A DNA stretch of 64,000 nt from Methylomagnum ishizawai (GTDB taxonomy: Bacteria > Pseudomonadota > Gammaproteobacteria > Methylococcales > Methylomonadaceae). Made by a program: the position numbers and the translations under genes. The stretch spans positions 25,814 through 89,813 of the forward strand of contig CAMAVM010000010.1 of assembly GCA_945861705.1 (NCBI GenBank), read 5' to 3'. Positions 38,533 to 47,875 of the stretch are shown piece after piece; position 1 is the first letter of the stretch; the number at the start of each line of letters is the position of its first letter. The notes under the pieces were generated by a model. The model searched no databases. It saw only the letters and a list, made by a program, of their open reading frames with translations, and had not been told where the DNA came from.

Positions 38533-39258
38533 TCATAACTTGAAATTTTTTCCTAGATAAACCTTTCGCACTTCCTCATTCGCCACGATAGCCTCCGTAC
38601 TGCCTTCGGCAATCACCCTGCCTTCGTTAAGTATATACGCACGGCTACATATTCCTAGGGTTTCTTGGACATTATGTTCGGTAATCAGTATACCAATTCC
38701 TCGGTCTTTCAGGTGTTCTATAATGGTTTGGATGTCTTCGACCGAGATCGGGTCAACCCCAGCAAAGGGTTCATCGAGCAAAATAAACTGCGGATTGCTC
38801 GCCAATGCCCTAGCGATTTCCACCCGTCGCCGCTCACCACCCGATAAGCTCAATGCCATTTGATGGCGTAAATGCGGAATATGGAATTCTTCTAGCAATT
38901 CCTCAATAATCAGTTCCATTTGACCTTCGGTCAAATCGGTACGGATTTGGAGAACTGCCCGCAGATTATCCGCCACACTGAGTTTGCGAAAAACGGAAGG
39001 CTCCTGCGGCAAATAACCCACGCCCAATTGCGCCCGTGAGTGCATGGGATGATGGGTTATATCTAATGAATCCAGCAAAATCTGACCTTCATCCACTTGA
39101 ATAAGCCCCACCATCATGTAAAAACTGGTGGTTTTCCCCGCACCATTAGGCCCCAGCAAACCGACTACTTCGCCGGTACTGACGTGCAATGAAACACCAT
39201 TGACTACATTACGTTTATTGTAGGTTTTGATCAGGTGTTTTGCTGCTAGTGTCGTCAT
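38533..39258 (-). CDS. lptB: LPS export ABC transporter ATP-binding protein
   Basis: Cytoplasmic ATPase powering LPS transport with LptF/LptG. Walker [10 protein letters not shown], signature [15 protein letters not shown] and Walker [14 protein letters not shown] are present. The family start is [14 protein letters not shown], at 39258, preceded by AAGAAG; the open frame goes up to 39354 but overlaps lptA. With this start, 241 residues match E. coli LptB. It overlaps the lptA end by 44 bases. Confidence 0.94.
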   Translation of the reverse strand: MTTLAAKHLIKTYNKRNVVNGVSLHVSTGEVVGLLGPNGAGKTTSFYMMVGLIQVDEGQILLDSLDITHHPMHSRAQLGVGYLPQEPSVFRKLSVADNLRAVLQIRTDLTEGQMELIIEELLEEFHIPHLRHQMALSLSGGERRRVEIARALASNPQFILLDEPFAGVDPISVEDIQTIIEHLKDRGIGILITEHNVQETLGICSRAYILNEGRVIAEGSTEAIVANEEVRKVYLGKNFKL

Positions 39259-39808
39259 TCTTCTTATTATCCGTCTTATTTTCGGTTTTATTTTCAGTGT
39301 TTTTTTTAGGCTGCAACAAGACGTGGACACGCTTGGCATCTGAGGTTTTTTCACCCGCTTTCACGATAGAACGCTTGCTGTCATATTCGATTAAATCACT
39401 GGTGTAAGTGGCGGAACCTTGCCAAACAGTCGCCTCATCAATCAGTATCAAAAGATTTTTCTTGGGAAAATATTCGCCAGTTAGTGCTTCGCCCGTTATA
39501 TCTTCCGCACCTGGATTGGGGGTTTGCTTAAATTTAGCTTTGTTTCCGGTAAACACCAGTTTTTCCGCATCGCCCTCAACAAAATACACCACCAATTTGT
39601 CCGAATTGACCCGAATGCTACCTTGAATTGAAATGACATTGCCCGTGTAAATGCTGGTAGCGCTGACATCATCGTACGTTGCGGTATTGGAATCAATGGT
39701 AATGGGCTGATCGGGATCGCTCTCCAATGCCCATAATCCAGAGGCGTAACCGATCAGAAACAGCATCCAGCAGCACCTTATTATTAGGCTTATTTTATTT
39801 CGTTTCAT
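39215..39808 (-). CDS. lptA: LPS transport periplasmic protein LptA
   Basis: Forms the periplasmic bridge that carries LPS. Signal peptide (cleavage near WA, residue 27) followed by the OstA-type beta-jellyroll: [33 protein letters not shown] and [13 protein letters not shown]. The C-terminal tail is Asn/Lys/Thr-rich with a repeated [12 protein letters not shown] pattern, encoded where lptB begins, so the overlap probably created the tail. 197 residues; E. coli has 185. Confidence 0.92.
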   Translation of the reverse strand: MKRNKISLIIRCCWMLFLIGYASGLWALESDPDQPITIDSNTATYDDVSATSIYTGNVISIQGSIRVNSDKLVVYFVEGDAEKLVFTGNKAKFKQTPNPGAEDITGEALTGEYFPKKNLLILIDEATVWQGSATYTSDLIEYDSKRSIVKAGEKTSDAKRVHVLLQPKKNTENKTENKTDNKKNDDTSSKTPDQNLQ

Positions 39809-40364
39809 ATTTACCCTTCACTTTTGAAAGCAACTCCAAATGGATAGGTTCCTTAAAAGTCACCTTCATACCCGTGCCAGTGGTGATATTTGGTGGACTG
39901 ATTAATTCTGCCCACGCCTTAGTTTCTGCATAACTGGTTTCAGGACTGACCAAAACATTTGAAGTGTTTATTGTAAGCTGCTTGACTCCCTCCGCCTTAG
40001 CGCGATTAACAGTGACTTTACCGTTCAACTGAAGCTGCTTGCCGTCTTCGGACAAAATTCCAGTTGCTGCTTCAATAATCCAAGGAGGTGTTTTTTCGTT
40101 ATAAAACTCCATGACCGGTTTTTGTGTGTGCGTTGCCCAATAATCCGCATAATGGGTCATCTCTTCCGCGACTAATTTGCTCTTTAATTTACCGGTTTTG
40201 TCCATTTCCCATTGGGTATAGTCCTTACTGAAATAATCGGGATTGTTGCCTTTGGTGGCGATCTTGTCAGGTATTATCAAACCTGAATATTGCGCCAGCC
40301 ACCAACTTAGCAAGGCCAAGGCTGCCAGGAACACATAAATGAATTTTTCATTAAAGTGCGTCAT
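39795..40364 (-). CDS. lptC: LPS export periplasmic protein LptC
   Basis: Single-pass inner membrane protein that hands LPS from LptBFG to LptA. It has one N-terminal membrane helix (about 8-27) and a periplasmic beta-jellyroll similar to LptA, with ATGILSEDGKQLQLNG and LNLEL-type strands. The length of 189 is typical. It overlaps kdsC by 4 bases and lptA by 14 bases. Confidence 0.9.
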   Translation of the reverse strand: MTHFNEKFIYVFLAALALLSWWLAQYSGLIIPDKIATKGNNPDYFSKDYTQWEMDKTGKLKSKLVAEEMTHYADYWATHTQKPVMEFYNEKTPPWIIEAATGILSEDGKQLQLNGKVTVNRAKAEGVKQLTINTSNVLVSPETSYAETKAWAELISPPNITTGTGMKVTFKEPIHLELLSKVKGKYETK

Positions 40365-40918
40365 TTTAAATAACTATCCAAGACCTTATCAAAAGTCCCT
40401 TGCGCTTGCATAATCAAATCGCACACTTCACGTACTGCACCTTGCCCACCGGGCAAGGTCGTACACCAATCTGCTCTTTCCTTAACAGCAAAGTTAGCAT
40501 CATTAACGGCAATAGCTAGACCGACTCTCGTCATAACGGGTAAATCCAGCAGATCATCACCGACATGAGCAACCTGCTCGAATGTGCAGCCTGTTTTTTC
40601 CAGTAATTCCGCAAAAGCACGTAGTTTGTTTTCGTGACCTTGATAGACATGCTCAATGCCCAGATTTTTCATGCGTAAGGCGACCGAATTTGAATTTCGT
40701 CCCGAAATAACCGCCACTTCCACGCCAGTTTGCCGTAACAGCTTGATGCCATGCCCATCACGGGCATGAAAGCACTTGTATTCCGTGCCATCATTGTCAA
40801 AAAATAGCCGCCCGTCGGTTAATACGCCATCAACATCCAAAATTAATAGTTTTAGCTTTTTGGCTTTTTCCAAAACGACTGCCATAGATTTTTGGCTGTT
40901 ATCAAAACCCGACATCAT
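40361..40918 (-). CDS. kdsC: 3-deoxy-D-manno-octulosonate-8-phosphate phosphatase
   Basis: HAD-type phosphatase making Kdo for the LPS core. The first HAD motif is DVDGVLTDG (near residue 29), the second is SGRNS and the late one is GDDLLDLPVM. The length of 185 is normal for KdsC. It overlaps both neighbours (kdsD upstream, lptC downstream) by four bases each, placing Kdo synthesis and LPS transport in one operon. Confidence 0.95.
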   Translation of the reverse strand: MMSGFDNSQKSMAVVLEKAKKLKLLILDVDGVLTDGRLFFDNDGTEYKCFHARDGHGIKLLRQTGVEVAVISGRNSNSVALRMKNLGIEHVYQGHENKLRAFAELLEKTGCTFEQVAHVGDDLLDLPVMTRVGLAIAVNDANFAVKERADWCTTLPGGQGAVREVCDLIMQAQGTFDKVLDSYLK

Positions 40919-41901
40919 ACAATTCCCGCACGTATCAAATCGTGCATATTTAATGCACCTATCACGTGCTGGTGGTCGTCAACCACAACCAACGCATTGA
41001 TTTTTTTCTGTTCCATAATCTGCATGGCTTCTGCCGCTAGGGCATCTGCTTTGATGACGGTGCAGTTTGGGGTCATCACTTCTACGATACTGGTGCTGCG
41101 TACATCCAGGTTTCTACTTAACATTCGGCGTAAATCGCCATCGGTGAAAATACCGATAAGCCGCTTATCCTCTTCAACAATCGCCGTCATACCTAACTTT
41201 TTCTCGGTCATTTCCAGCAAAGCTGCATTGATTAATGCTGACTTATGCACCAACGGCAGTGCTACACCAATGTGCATAATATCCCCAACCCGCAACAATA
41301 ATTGCTTGCCTAAGCTGCCGCCGGGGTGAGACAGTGCAAAATCATCTTTGGTAAACCCTCGCGCTTCTAGCAACGATACCGCAAGCGCATCACCCATCAC
41401 CAACGCAGCCGTGGTGCTGGACGTGGGCGCAAGACCCAAGGGGCAGGCTTCCTGTGCAACACTGACATTAATATGCGTTGTTGCAAAAGTCGCCAGTGTC
41501 GATTTTGGATTGCCCGTCATAGCGATCAAAGGCACTGCCAAGCGTTTGATAATCGGTAGAATCTTGACTATTTCCTCAGTTTCACCGGAATTAGATAACG
41601 CCAACACCACATCCTGTTTGGTAATCATGCCCATGTCGCCGTGACTGGCTTCGCCGGGATGCACAAAAAAAGCCGGTGTTCCCGTGCTTGCCAAGGTTGC
41701 GGCAATTTTGCCAGCAATATGACCGGATTTGCCCATGCCAATTACCACCACCCGCCCTTTGCAGCCGAACATCAACTTGCAAGCGTTAACAAAGCTATCG
41801 TTAATCTGCCCCGCTAATGCAGCAACCGCCTGGGTTTCTACCTGAATAACAGCCAGCGCTAACTCGCGGAGTTTTTCATCATGTAGCTTCATTTCTAGCA
41901 T
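40915..41901 (-). CDS. kdsD: D-arabinose 5-phosphate isomerase
   Basis: Converts ribulose-5-phosphate to arabinose-5-phosphate, the Kdo precursor. A SIS domain (GMGKSGHIAGKIAATLASTG near residue 54, and ALSNSGETEEI) is followed by two CBS domains (about 210-328), giving the standard 328-residue layout. It starts the kdsD-to-rapZ gene run. Confidence 0.95.
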   Translation of the reverse strand: MLEMKLHDEKLRELALAVIQVETQAVAALAGQINDSFVNACKLMFGCKGRVVVIGMGKSGHIAGKIAATLASTGTPAFFVHPGEASHGDMGMITKQDVVLALSNSGETEEIVKILPIIKRLAVPLIAMTGNPKSTLATFATTHINVSVAQEACPLGLAPTSSTTAALVMGDALAVSLLEARGFTKDDFALSHPGGSLGKQLLLRVGDIMHIGVALPLVHKSALINAALLEMTEKKLGMTAIVEEDKRLIGIFTDGDLRRMLSRNLDVRSTSIVEVMTPNCTVIKADALAAEAMQIMEQKKINALVVVDDHQHVIGALNMHDLIRAGIV

Positions 41902-42116
41902 TTAGTAAGGGCAAGCTTGATTAATATGAGATAGGGGCAAAAAACGTTCGCATTATGCCATATTTAAGCCGTCCTTGCTTTATCAGCATAGACCAAATAC
42001 CCAACGGTAAGGCTTAATCTGTAAGGGCATTCCAGTAGAAATCTTGAATACATGGATGAAACAAATGAGCGTAGCTACTGCTTAACATGCTTCAAATAAA
42101 ACGCCTAGTATTGGCA
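41902..42116. other. Intergenic region between kdsD and the Slp-like gene
   Basis: Contains the likely promoter for the kdsD operon at its left. No other gene or clear hairpin was recognised. Confidence 0.4.
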
Positions 42117-42686
42117 TTAACGATGATGGTGGTGAAAGTTGCGGGGTTGGTAATAGCTACCACCCCAGTAATAAGGGCTATAGCCATAAAATCCCCCGTA
42201 AGGGTAAAACCCTGAACCATATCCAAAACCGCCATAGCCACCGTAGTAAGGTGCATAATTCAGTTCTTCCCATAAATGGATTTGCTTTGCGGCAACAAGA
42301 GGTAGCCGCAGGGTTTTCTTGCCTATTGTACGTTCAGTAGCACCCTCCAGCGTTCCGGCTACCGTGATGGAGGTATTTTTGGTATACACAGCAGGATCAA
42401 GAAATTCTGCGCTTTTGATAACAAAACGCCCCTGATTAGGTTCGTCTAAATCAGGACGACCATAATTGCCTAATGGATATAGCAATACCTGGATTGCACT
42501 AAATGTGGGTTCATTCTCCACCTCGACAATCGTGCCACCCCAGCGTACCAGTGCATTTTTGTAATGGGCACTGTTGGCGAGTGCTTGCTGATAGCTGAGA
42601 TCAAATGCGGGCGGATCTTCAATGGCAGGTGGCAGATTAGAACACGCGGTCAACAACAAACAGGCAACGAGCAAATAATTTTTCAT
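42117..42686 (-). CDS. Slp-family outer membrane lipoprotein
   Basis: A 189-residue lipoprotein (LLLTAC, lipid Cys at residue 15) with the Slp domain: LPPAIEDPP after the Cys, then VRWGGTIVEVEN and GRFVIKS. The C-terminal quarter is rich in Gly and Tyr (YGGYGGFGYGSGF) and ends in HHHH plus Arg, which is not usual for Slp and resembles the Gly/His-rich lipoprotein at 10649. In E. coli Slp is a starvation/stationary-phase protein; the role here is unknown. Confidence 0.82.
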   Translation of the reverse strand: MKNYLLVACLLLTACSNLPPAIEDPPAFDLSYQQALANSAHYKNALVRWGGTIVEVENEPTFSAIQVLLYPLGNYGRPDLDEPNQGRFVIKSAEFLDPAVYTKNTSITVAGTLEGATERTIGKKTLRLPLVAAKQIHLWEELNYAPYYGGYGGFGYGSGFYPYGGFYGYSPYYWGGSYYQPRNFHHHHR

Positions 42687-42919
42687 GGGTTAACTCCAGC
42701 GGAATTTTTTCTTATTGAGTGCCATATCCAAACAAACCACATTGTAAGATACAGAAAACGGTAATGGGTTGATACACCTCATTAGGCAAGCAAAATATCC
42801 AATAATTCAATCTCTAAAAACCCCCTTATGGCAAGAGTAGCATTCAATACGAGTAGACCCATAACTCGCCTAATAAAAACACCGAGTAGCTTGTATGTAA
42901 CTCTTTTTACGGGGTGCTT
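42687..42919. other. Intergenic region between the Slp-like gene and folA
   Basis: No gene or strong palindrome was seen. The ribosome site of the Slp-like gene (GGAGTTAACCC) lies at the left end. Confidence 0.35.
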
Positions 42920-43408
42920 TCATACAGAAGATAATTTTAAAAAGCTATAGGTAAAGTTAACGTTAGGGTCATCAAGTACGTCTTCACGTTCCTCTTCTTT
43001 CCAGATACACTTATCAAAATCGGGAAAAAATGTGTCACCATTGAAAATCTGGTTGATTTGCGTGATGTATAAGCTGTCGGCAAGGGGTAACGTCGCTTCG
43101 TAAAGCGTCGATCCACCAATCACAAACACTTCATCGGCCACTTGGCAAGCATGGCTGATGACGGCTTCCACACTATTAAGCACAATACAGCCTTCCGGTC
43201 TGTATGCAGCATTTCTGCTGACAATGATATTGCTGCGACCAGGTAAAGGTCGTCCTATGGCATCAAAGGTTTTTCTGCCCATAATTATCGGATGCCCCAT
43301 CGTGATTTGCTTAAAGCGTTTAAGATCAGCCGATAAATGCCAAGGCATTTGACCATCAAGACCGATGGCACGATTGCTGGACATGGCGACGATGAGTGAT
43401 ATTTTCAT
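42920..43408 (-). CDS. folA: Dihydrofolate reductase
   Basis: Reduces dihydrofolate to tetrahydrofolate with NADPH. The family order is clear: MSSNRAIGLDGQMPWHLSADLKRF at the start, then IMGRKTFDAIGRPLPGR, and VFVIGGSTLYEATLPLAD near residue 95. The length of 162 equals typical chromosomal FolA. It is divergent from the asparaginase gene, with a 61-base gap holding both promoters. Confidence 0.95.
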   Translation of the reverse strand: MKISLIVAMSSNRAIGLDGQMPWHLSADLKRFKQITMGHPIIMGRKTFDAIGRPLPGRSNIIVSRNAAYRPEGCIVLNSVEAVISHACQVADEVFVIGGSTLYEATLPLADSLYITQINQIFNGDTFFPDFDKCIWKEEEREDVLDDPNVNFTYSFLKLSSV

Positions 43409-43469
43409 TTGAATGACTAAACGGCTTTGCTATGCTTGACGAATATTAACTTTCGCACCACATCATACT

Positions 43470-44510
43470 ATGAAACAGATTCTGCTTGTGTTTACTGGCG
43501 GCACGATTGGTTCTACTGCGACGGACAGCACGATTGATACTGCTAGTAATGCCCCATTCAAATTACTGCAACTGTTTGAACAGCACAATCAAAACCATAA
43601 AGACATCCATTTCGACACCTTGCAACCGATACAGATTTTAAGTGAAAATATCGCCCCTACCACTTGGGAGACGATTATTACAGCCATCGAATCCGCCCAG
43701 CCGGATAAGTACGACGGCATTATTATCACTCACGGTACGGATACTCTGGCTTATACGGCGGCGGCGATGAGTTTTTATTTTAATACTAGCCGTGTTCCCA
43801 TTTTGCTGGTTTCTAGCGATTACCCTTTGGATAACCCTAAATGCAATGGTTTGGCTAACTTTATTTGTGCCGTGGAGTTTATTAAGCAGCGCATAAAAAC
43901 GGGTGTTTTTGTGCCTTATCGCAATGCCGGGCAAGCTATGCAAGTGCATTTAGGCTCACGCCTTGCCTGTTCTTTACAGTTAAGCGGGGATTTTTACAGC
44001 GTTCAGGGCAACAGTTTTATGCAGTTTGATGGACAGCATTTTACCTCCGCTAATGAGTTACCTGCCGAATCCAGAAAACCAGCCAAACAAGATGCTGCTA
44101 TTGATAGAATTTCGCTAAAACCCCAGTTCTCCAGCCATATTCTGATGATAAAACCCTACCCAGGTCTGGATTACAGCAATATTAAGCTAGATGCTGTGGA
44201 TGCCGTTCTGCACGATTTATATCACTCCGGCACTGCCTGCACCACCGAACAATGGGGCAAAAACCATTCCCTGCTTGAATTCGCTAAACGCTGCGGCGAT
44301 CTAGGGATTACCGTCTATTTAGCCCCTGCCATTAAGTCAGAAAACGCCTACCAAAGTACCCGTGAACTCATCGAACACGGCGCAGAAATGATTTGGAATA
44401 CCTCGATTGAAGCCGCTTACGTCAAGTTAATGTTGGCTTATGGCAATTTTTCTGACAAGCAGCAAGTAAGTAAGCTTATCAACAGGGATATTGCTTGTGA
44501 ACACCTTTAG
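43470..44510 (+). CDS. L-asparaginase family protein
   Basis: A 346-residue asparaginase/glutaminase-type amidohydrolase. The first threonine motif is VFTGGTIGS (residues 7-15) and the second is IITHGTDTLAYTA (near 87). No signal peptide is visible, so it is cytoplasmic (type I-like), though the C-terminus is divergent. It could hydrolyse asparagine or serve another amide; the substrate is not certain. Single gene. Confidence 0.85.
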   Translation: MKQILLVFTGGTIGSTATDSTIDTASNAPFKLLQLFEQHNQNHKDIHFDTLQPIQILSENIAPTTWETIITAIESAQPDKYDGIIITHGTDTLAYTAAAMSFYFNTSRVPILLVSSDYPLDNPKCNGLANFICAVEFIKQRIKTGVFVPYRNAGQAMQVHLGSRLACSLQLSGDFYSVQGNSFMQFDGQHFTSANELPAESRKPAKQDAAIDRISLKPQFSSHILMIKPYPGLDYSNIKLDAVDAVLHDLYHSGTACTTEQWGKNHSLLEFAKRCGDLGITVYLAPAIKSENAYQSTRELIEHGAEMIWNTSIEAAYVKLMLAYGNFSDKQQVSKLINRDIACEHL

Positions 44511-44515
44511 CCAAG

Positions 44516-45031
44516 CTATTTCAGTATTTCCGATGGTGTAATTTCTATTTCTTCCTGTTTGTGTTTGCGCGATGTGTTTTTTGACGATTTTGATTTGTGC
44601 CTTGTTTTATGCTTGGCAATCGCTTTTGTCTCAGGTTTGAAAGCTATTGCAATTCCTTGAATATGCGTAACATTTAGTACGCCGTCGTAGCCCTCTTCTG
44701 TGCTTTCTCGAACCTCCAAATCAATGATTGCATCGACTTTGTTGCCGTATCTAGCCAATGCTTCTTGCTTTAAAAAACTGATGGTTTGGTTACGTAAGTC
44801 AATTTGGTTTAAAAAGAAAGAGGTATGTTTTTTCAAGGTGTATTCGATTAGGCCTAACGTTATGTACGGTTCGTCGTAACGACCAACAGTTACCGGAATT
44901 TCCTTACTTGAATAAGGCGCAGTTGTTTGGTCGGGAAATATCGAAGACGATGTGAACGGGTTGTAACTGCAACCAACGACCAGCAGAATTCCAAAAAAAT
45001 TGAGGAGGATTCTTGTAACTGAGTAATTCAT
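44516..45031 (-). CDS. Lipoprotein of unknown function with basic C-terminal tail
   Basis: A 171-residue lipoprotein (LLVVGC near residue 21). The central part, with DAIIDLEVRESTEEG and an alternating strand pattern, recalls YbjQ-like small domains. The last 35 residues are strongly basic (KHKTRHKSKSSK, RKHKQ) and then acidic. Function not recognised. It ends tail-to-tail against the asparaginase gene. Confidence 0.65.
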   Translation of the reverse strand: MNYSVTRILLNFFGILLVVGCSYNPFTSSSIFPDQTTAPYSSKEIPVTVGRYDEPYITLGLIEYTLKKHTSFFLNQIDLRNQTISFLKQEALARYGNKVDAIIDLEVRESTEEGYDGVLNVTHIQGIAIAFKPETKAIAKHKTRHKSKSSKNTSRKHKQEEIEITPSEILK

Positions 45032-45103
45032 GCGAGGATTTCAAAGTTCATAATGGATTGCAGTAGATGAACATTTAAACTGGGTATTGATTGTTTTTGG
45101 GTG

Positions 45104-45931
45104 TTAGTGATTGCTCCAATCTACCCAACCAAAATGCGCTGAACCAAGTACCAGTATACCAAAGGCAATACGATACCATGCAAATACCGTGAAGTCGTGT
45201 CGGCTGATAAATCGGATCAGACCACGTACCGCCAGAAAAGCACTGATGAAGGATACGGTGCTACCTACAGCAAACAGGCTGATGTCATTGATGTTGAACA
45301 AATCGCGGTGTTTGTACACATCATAAAGCGTGGCTGCAAACATAGTGGGGATGGCGAGAAAAAATGAAAACTCTGCTGCTGCAAGCCGAGATAAGCCAAA
45401 GAAAAGTCCACCAATAATGGTTGCACCGGAACGGGACGTGCCAGGTATCATCGCCAAAGCCTGTGCAAAACCGACTTTCAAGGCATCTTGCCAAGTCATG
45501 TCGTCGATGGTTTCAGCGTCTATGGTGTGCTGACGGCGTTCAGCCCATAAAATCAACAAGCCGCCGATAATAAAAGCTGAAGCCACCACGGTTGGGTTGA
45601 ACAAATACGCTTTGATTTGCTTCAAGAACAAAAAGCCTAAGATAGCAGAAGGCAAGAACGCTATGATGAGGTTTGTTGCCAAGCGTTGCGAGGCGCGTTC
45701 TTTGGTGATACTGAGCAAGGTGTGAATGAGTCGAACGCGGTATTCCCAAACAACCGCCAGGATTGCAGCAAACTGGATAACGATTTCAAAGACCTTGCCT
45801 TTGTCGTCGTTAAACCCCAGCAATTGTCCAGCCAAGATGAGATGACCTGTAGAGGACACAGGCAGGAACTCGGTCAAACCCTCTACAATGCCGAGAATAA
45901 TGGCAGGGAAAAGTAAGTAAATGTCGGGCAT
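45104..45931 (-). CDS. uppP: Undecaprenyl-diphosphate phosphatase
   Basis: Recycles the undecaprenyl carrier for peptidoglycan and O-chain synthesis at the membrane. The two active-site motifs are [15 protein letters not shown] (residues 17-31) and PGTSRSG near 163. Seven to eight membrane helices and 275 residues match BacA/UppP. Located 31 bases downstream of rho on the same strand. Confidence 0.95.
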   Translation of the reverse strand: MPDIYLLFPAIILGIVEGLTEFLPVSSTGHLILAGQLLGFNDDKGKVFEIVIQFAAILAVVWEYRVRLIHTLLSITKERASQRLATNLIIAFLPSAILGFLFLKQIKAYLFNPTVVASAFIIGGLLILWAERRQHTIDAETIDDMTWQDALKVGFAQALAMIPGTSRSGATIIGGLFFGLSRLAAAEFSFFLAIPTMFAATLYDVYKHRDLFNINDISLFAVGSTVSFISAFLAVRGLIRFISRHDFTVFAWYRIAFGILVLGSAHFGWVDWSNH

Positions 45932-45962
45932 GGATGTTGGGATTTTGATTGAAAACGATTAC

Positions 45963-47219
45963 TTACCGCTTCATCGATTCAAAAAATTCCGCGTTGGTCT
46001 TAAAGTCTTTGAGTTTGCCGATCAGAAACTCGGAAGCGGCGGTGTCGTCCATCGGGTGGAGAATTTTGCGTAAAATCCAGGTTTTTTGCAAGGTTTCGGG
46101 ATCAATCAGGTATTCTTCCCTGCGGGTGCCAGAGCGGTTGATGTTGATGGCAGGGTAAATCCGTTTTTCGGCGATCTTGCGATCTAAATGCAGCTCCATA
46201 TTGCCGGTGCCTTTGAATTCCTCATAGATAACCTCGTCCATTTTGGAACCGGTATCGACCAGTGCAGTGGCGATGATGGTCAAGCTACCACCTTCTTCGA
46301 TATTACGCGCCGCACCAAAGAAACGTTTAGGTTTTTCAAGGGCGTTAGCATCGACACCGCCGGTCAGGATTTTACCGGACGAAGGGACGACCGTGTTATA
46401 TGCCCTGGCAAGACGGGTGATGGAGTCTAACAAAATAACCACGTCGTGTTTATGTTCGACCAAGCGGCGGGCTTTTTCGATAACCATTTCTGCCACTTGT
46501 ACGTGCCTTGTTGCTGGCTCATCAAAGGTGCTGGAAATGACCTCGCCACGTACGCAACGTTCCATTTCGGTGACTTCTTCAGGACGTTCGTCGATCAATA
46601 ACACGATGAGGTAGCATTCAGGATTTTGTTCCGCAATCGCCTGTGCCAGGCTTTGCAGGATCATGGTTTTACCGGCTTTGGGCGGCGATACAATCAAGCC
46701 ACGCTGGCCTTTCCCGATGGGTGCGATGAGGTCGATGATGCGTCCGGTCAAATCTTCACTCGTGCCGTTACCGCGTTCCAGCATAAACCGCTGCTTGGCA
46801 AATAAGGGCGTGAGGTTGGAGAAATTGATTTTGTTTTTGGTATTTTCAGGTGGCTCGAAGTTGATTTGATCGACTTTGAGCATTGCAAAGTAACGTTCGT
46901 TATCTTTCGGTGGTCTGATCTTGCCGGTGATTGTGTCGCCGGTTTTAAGCGAGAATCGCCTGATTTGGCTGGGTGAAACGTAAATATCGTCAGGACCGGC
47001 TAAGTAGGAGCAGCCCGGCGTGCGTAAAAATCCGAAGCCATCTTGTAAAATCTCCAGAACACCGTCACCAGAGATATCGTCGCCTGCTTTTGCCTGCTTT
47101 TTGAGGATGGCAAAGATCAGGTCTTGTTTGCGAGATCGGGCAACATTTTCGAGACCGAGAGATTCGGCTATTTCAATAACTTCACTAACTTGTTTTAGCT
47201 TTAACTCGGTAAGATTCAT
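45963..47219 (-). CDS. rho: Transcription termination factor Rho
   Basis: Hexameric RNA helicase that ends transcription. It has the N-terminal Rho-N helix bundle, the cold-shock-like RNA-binding domain with GFGFLRT, and the ATPase domain: Walker A SPPKAGKT near 180 and Walker B VILLDSIT near 265, and the late GTGNMEL Q-loop region. The length of 418 matches E. coli (419). The leader has a long hairpin and trxA lies upstream, as in many gammaproteobacteria. Confidence 0.96.
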   Translation of the reverse strand: MNLTELKLKQVSEVIEIAESLGLENVARSRKQDLIFAILKKQAKAGDDISGDGVLEILQDGFGFLRTPGCSYLAGPDDIYVSPSQIRRFSLKTGDTITGKIRPPKDNERYFAMLKVDQINFEPPENTKNKINFSNLTPLFAKQRFMLERGNGTSEDLTGRIIDLIAPIGKGQRGLIVSPPKAGKTMILQSLAQAIAEQNPECYLIVLLIDERPEEVTEMERCVRGEVISSTFDEPATRHVQVAEMVIEKARRLVEHKHDVVILLDSITRLARAYNTVVPSSGKILTGGVDANALEKPKRFFGAARNIEEGGSLTIIATALVDTGSKMDEVIYEEFKGTGNMELHLDRKIAEKRIYPAININRSGTRREEYLIDPETLQKTWILRKILHPMDDTAASEFLIGKLKDFKTNAEFFESMKR

Positions 47220-47364
47220 AAGGCAGGAAAAGGTACATAAAGAATTCGCTTACGCGCTTGCTTGACTCGAAATAAGCCGTAAAACGGGTTTTGAACAGGG
47301 ATGTGGTTATCGGACGGTTCGTTTTGACTACGTAAGCACTCAGCTTTCGTTGTGTTAAGTATAA

Positions 47365-47414
47365 CGTAAGTATTTTGCTCCGTCCAACTTTTGTGACGGA
47401 GCTTTATACTTACG
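47365..47414 (-). promoter_or_regulatory. Long hairpin between trxA and rho
   Basis: Two-part stem: CGTAAGTAT (47365-47373) pairs with ATACTTACG (47406-47414), and GCTCCGTC (47377-47384) pairs with GACGGAGC (47395-47402), with a TTT/TTT bulge between. It lies 37 bases past the trxA stop and 145 bases before the rho start. It could end trxA transcripts or form part of a regulated rho leader. Confidence 0.75.
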
Positions 47415-47451
47415 AAATCGCTGATTAATAAGCGGTTCGCAGTTTTGTCAC

Positions 47452-47778
47452 TTACAAATAATTGTCGAGAAAGGCGGCAAGCTGCGATTTGGTCAAAGCC
47501 CCCACCTTAGTACCTTCCACTTCGCCATCTACAAACAGCATCAGTGTCGGTATGCCCCGAACACCATAATGCTGCGGAGTTGCTGGATTATCATCAATAT
47601 TTAGCTTGGCTACTGTGAGTTTGTCGCCATAATCTTTGGCTATTTCATCCAAAATCGGGGCAATCATCTTGCAAGGACCGCACCATTCCGCCCAATAATC
47701 AACCAGTACAGGACCGCTTGCTTTCAGTACAGTTTCATTAAAATCACTATCATTGACATGAAGGACCAAGTCGCTCAC
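47452..47778 (-). CDS. trxA: Thioredoxin
   Basis: General protein disulfide reductase. The active site [13 protein letters not shown] is at residues about 29-41, and the cis-Pro lies in RGIPTLMLF. The length of 108 equals E. coli TrxA. It stands between rhlB (divergent) and rho, the conserved enterobacterial arrangement. Confidence 0.96.
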   Translation of the reverse strand: MSDLVLHVNDSDFNETVLKASGPVLVDYWAEWCGPCKMIAPILDEIAKDYGDKLTVAKLNIDDNPATPQHYGVRGIPTLMLFVDGEVEGTKVGALTKSQLAAFLDNYL

Positions 47779-47875
47779 ATTGTTTCTCCAACGTTAAAAA
47801 CTTTACTATAGGAGGGGAAAACTGAGTAGTCAATCAATTTTCGGCAAAGCTGGATTTTACGGTATGCTATAGACC

